DNA from: an uncultured Selenomonadales bacterium
GTDB lineage: Bacteria; Bacillota_C; Negativicutes; Selenomonadales; Selenomonadaceae
Assembly: GCA_946407175.1 (NCBI GenBank)
Contig: CAMJNB010000101.1
Coordinates: 1 to 5,923 of the forward strand
DNA: 5,923 nucleotides
Direction of reading: 5' to 3'
The translations under genes were made by a program, and so were the position numbers. Each line of letters begins with the position of its first letter. Within the stretch, counting starts at the first letter, position 1. The notes below the pieces were generated by a model. The model saw only the letters and a list, made by a program, of their open reading frames with translations. It had not been told where the DNA came from and made no database searches. Positions 5,713 through 5,923 of this stretch are shown here, piece by piece.

Positions 5713-5751
5713 TATCCACTATCGATCCATCGATCTATCCACTATCGATCT
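5683..5751. repeat. Three tandem copies of a 23-base unit
   Basis: Each unit is ATCGATCTATCCACT followed by ATCGATCC. Copies start at 5683, 5706 and 5729; the third differs only in its last base. Each contains two GATC sites (across unit joins) and one TATCCAC. The right-hand two units overlap the coding end of the Hsp70-like gene. Confidence 0.97.
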
Positions 5752-5923
5752 AAATCCTTTTTTAATCGTGACGGTTTTGTTTATGCCGCTTTTCTCGTCA
5801 CGCGCCGTAACTTCCAGCGTGCCGCTTTTGTCGTAGCTGAATGTAACGTTAATGACTGGGACGCCAGCCGGTTCTTTGTCGTCAATCTCAAGCAGTAAGT
5901 CGCCGTAAAATTCGTGCGCGTCG
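5719..5923 (-). CDS. Hsp70-family protein, C-terminal fragment (5' beyond window)
   Basis: The first full codon is at 5922-5920; 67 residues are visible, ending at TAG 5721-5719. Residues 5-55 match the end of the Hsp70 beta substrate-binding domain: YGDLLLEIDDKEPAGVPVIN, VTFSYDKSGTLEVTARDEK, then NKTVTIKK, comparable to DnaK's [23 protein letters not shown] region. Known of the family: this domain binds exposed peptide segments and is followed by a helical lid of about 100 residues. Here only GFRSIVDRSMDR follows the domain, and SIVDRSMDR plus the stop are encoded by the 23-base repeats, so no lid exists. It is not standard DnaK; a specialised Hsp70 homologue or a repeat-truncated gene are both possible. 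The WYL gene follows on the same strand. Confidence 0.85.
   Translation of the reverse strand, partial: DAHEFYGDLLLEIDDKEPAGVPVINVTFSYDKSGTLEVTARDEKSGINKTVTIKKGFRSIVDRSMDR

Noticed and set aside
5644..5751. CRISPR array
   Set aside because: The units are 8 and 23 bases, directly adjacent with no unique spacers, and no cas gene is near.
5508..5898. Overlapping + strand reading frames rich in Asp-Arg-Ser-Ile across the repeat block
   Set aside because: They are translations of the tandem repeats and of the antisense of the WYL and Hsp70-like genes, with no domain likeness and no ribosome binding site.
1..5923. tRNA, rRNA, insertion sequence or riboswitch
   Set aside because: No cloverleaf, transposase, terminal inverted repeats or known riboswitch core could be recognised; the gaps between genes are too short apart from the repeat block.

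Overview
The window looks like a chromosomal segment of a moderately AT-rich, low-to-mid GC Bacillota bacterium. The evidence is strong AGGAG-type Shine-Dalgarno sites, the acyP-aroQ-pepP order and a Bacillus YrrO-like U32 protein. Negativicutes (Selenomonas-like) is my best guess, from general style only and not proven.

The two halves converge. On the + strand, positions 1-2386 hold a tight housekeeping run: the C-terminal part of a U32 family (TrhP/YrrO-like) tRNA hydroxylation protein, an acylphosphatase with an N-terminal extension, type II 3-dehydroquinate dehydratase (aroQ) and an M24 Xaa-Pro aminopeptidase. The last three overlap or nearly touch, so they are probably one operon. After a 104-base gap with a TATAAT box comes a separate HD-domain hydrolase gene (2491-3060). 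A bidirectional hairpin terminator (3098-3136) separates this half from the - strand genes.

On the - strand, in transcription order from the right edge, there are five genes. First is the 3' end of an Hsp70-family gene, then a 110-base repeat block and a WYL-domain transcription regulator. Next, after a short promoter-like gap, come a 228-residue FtsZ-like protein without the GTP-binding loops, and an MNT/HEPN pair (MntA-HepT type toxin-antitoxin). The FtsZ-like, MNT and HEPN genes are physically chained (16-base gap, then a 14-base overlap) and probably cotranscribed.

Three points are the most unusual. The FtsZ-like protein keeps the two T7-loop aspartates but has lost the nucleotide pocket, and it sits in one unit with a toxin-antitoxin pair behind a WYL regulator. 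The repeat block before the WYL gene is made of 8-base and 23-base tandem units that can form a long hairpin, and it supplies the stop codon and tail of the Hsp70-like protein. Finally, GATC occurs only twice in the rest of the window but ten times in the repeat block, and GGCC was not found at all.
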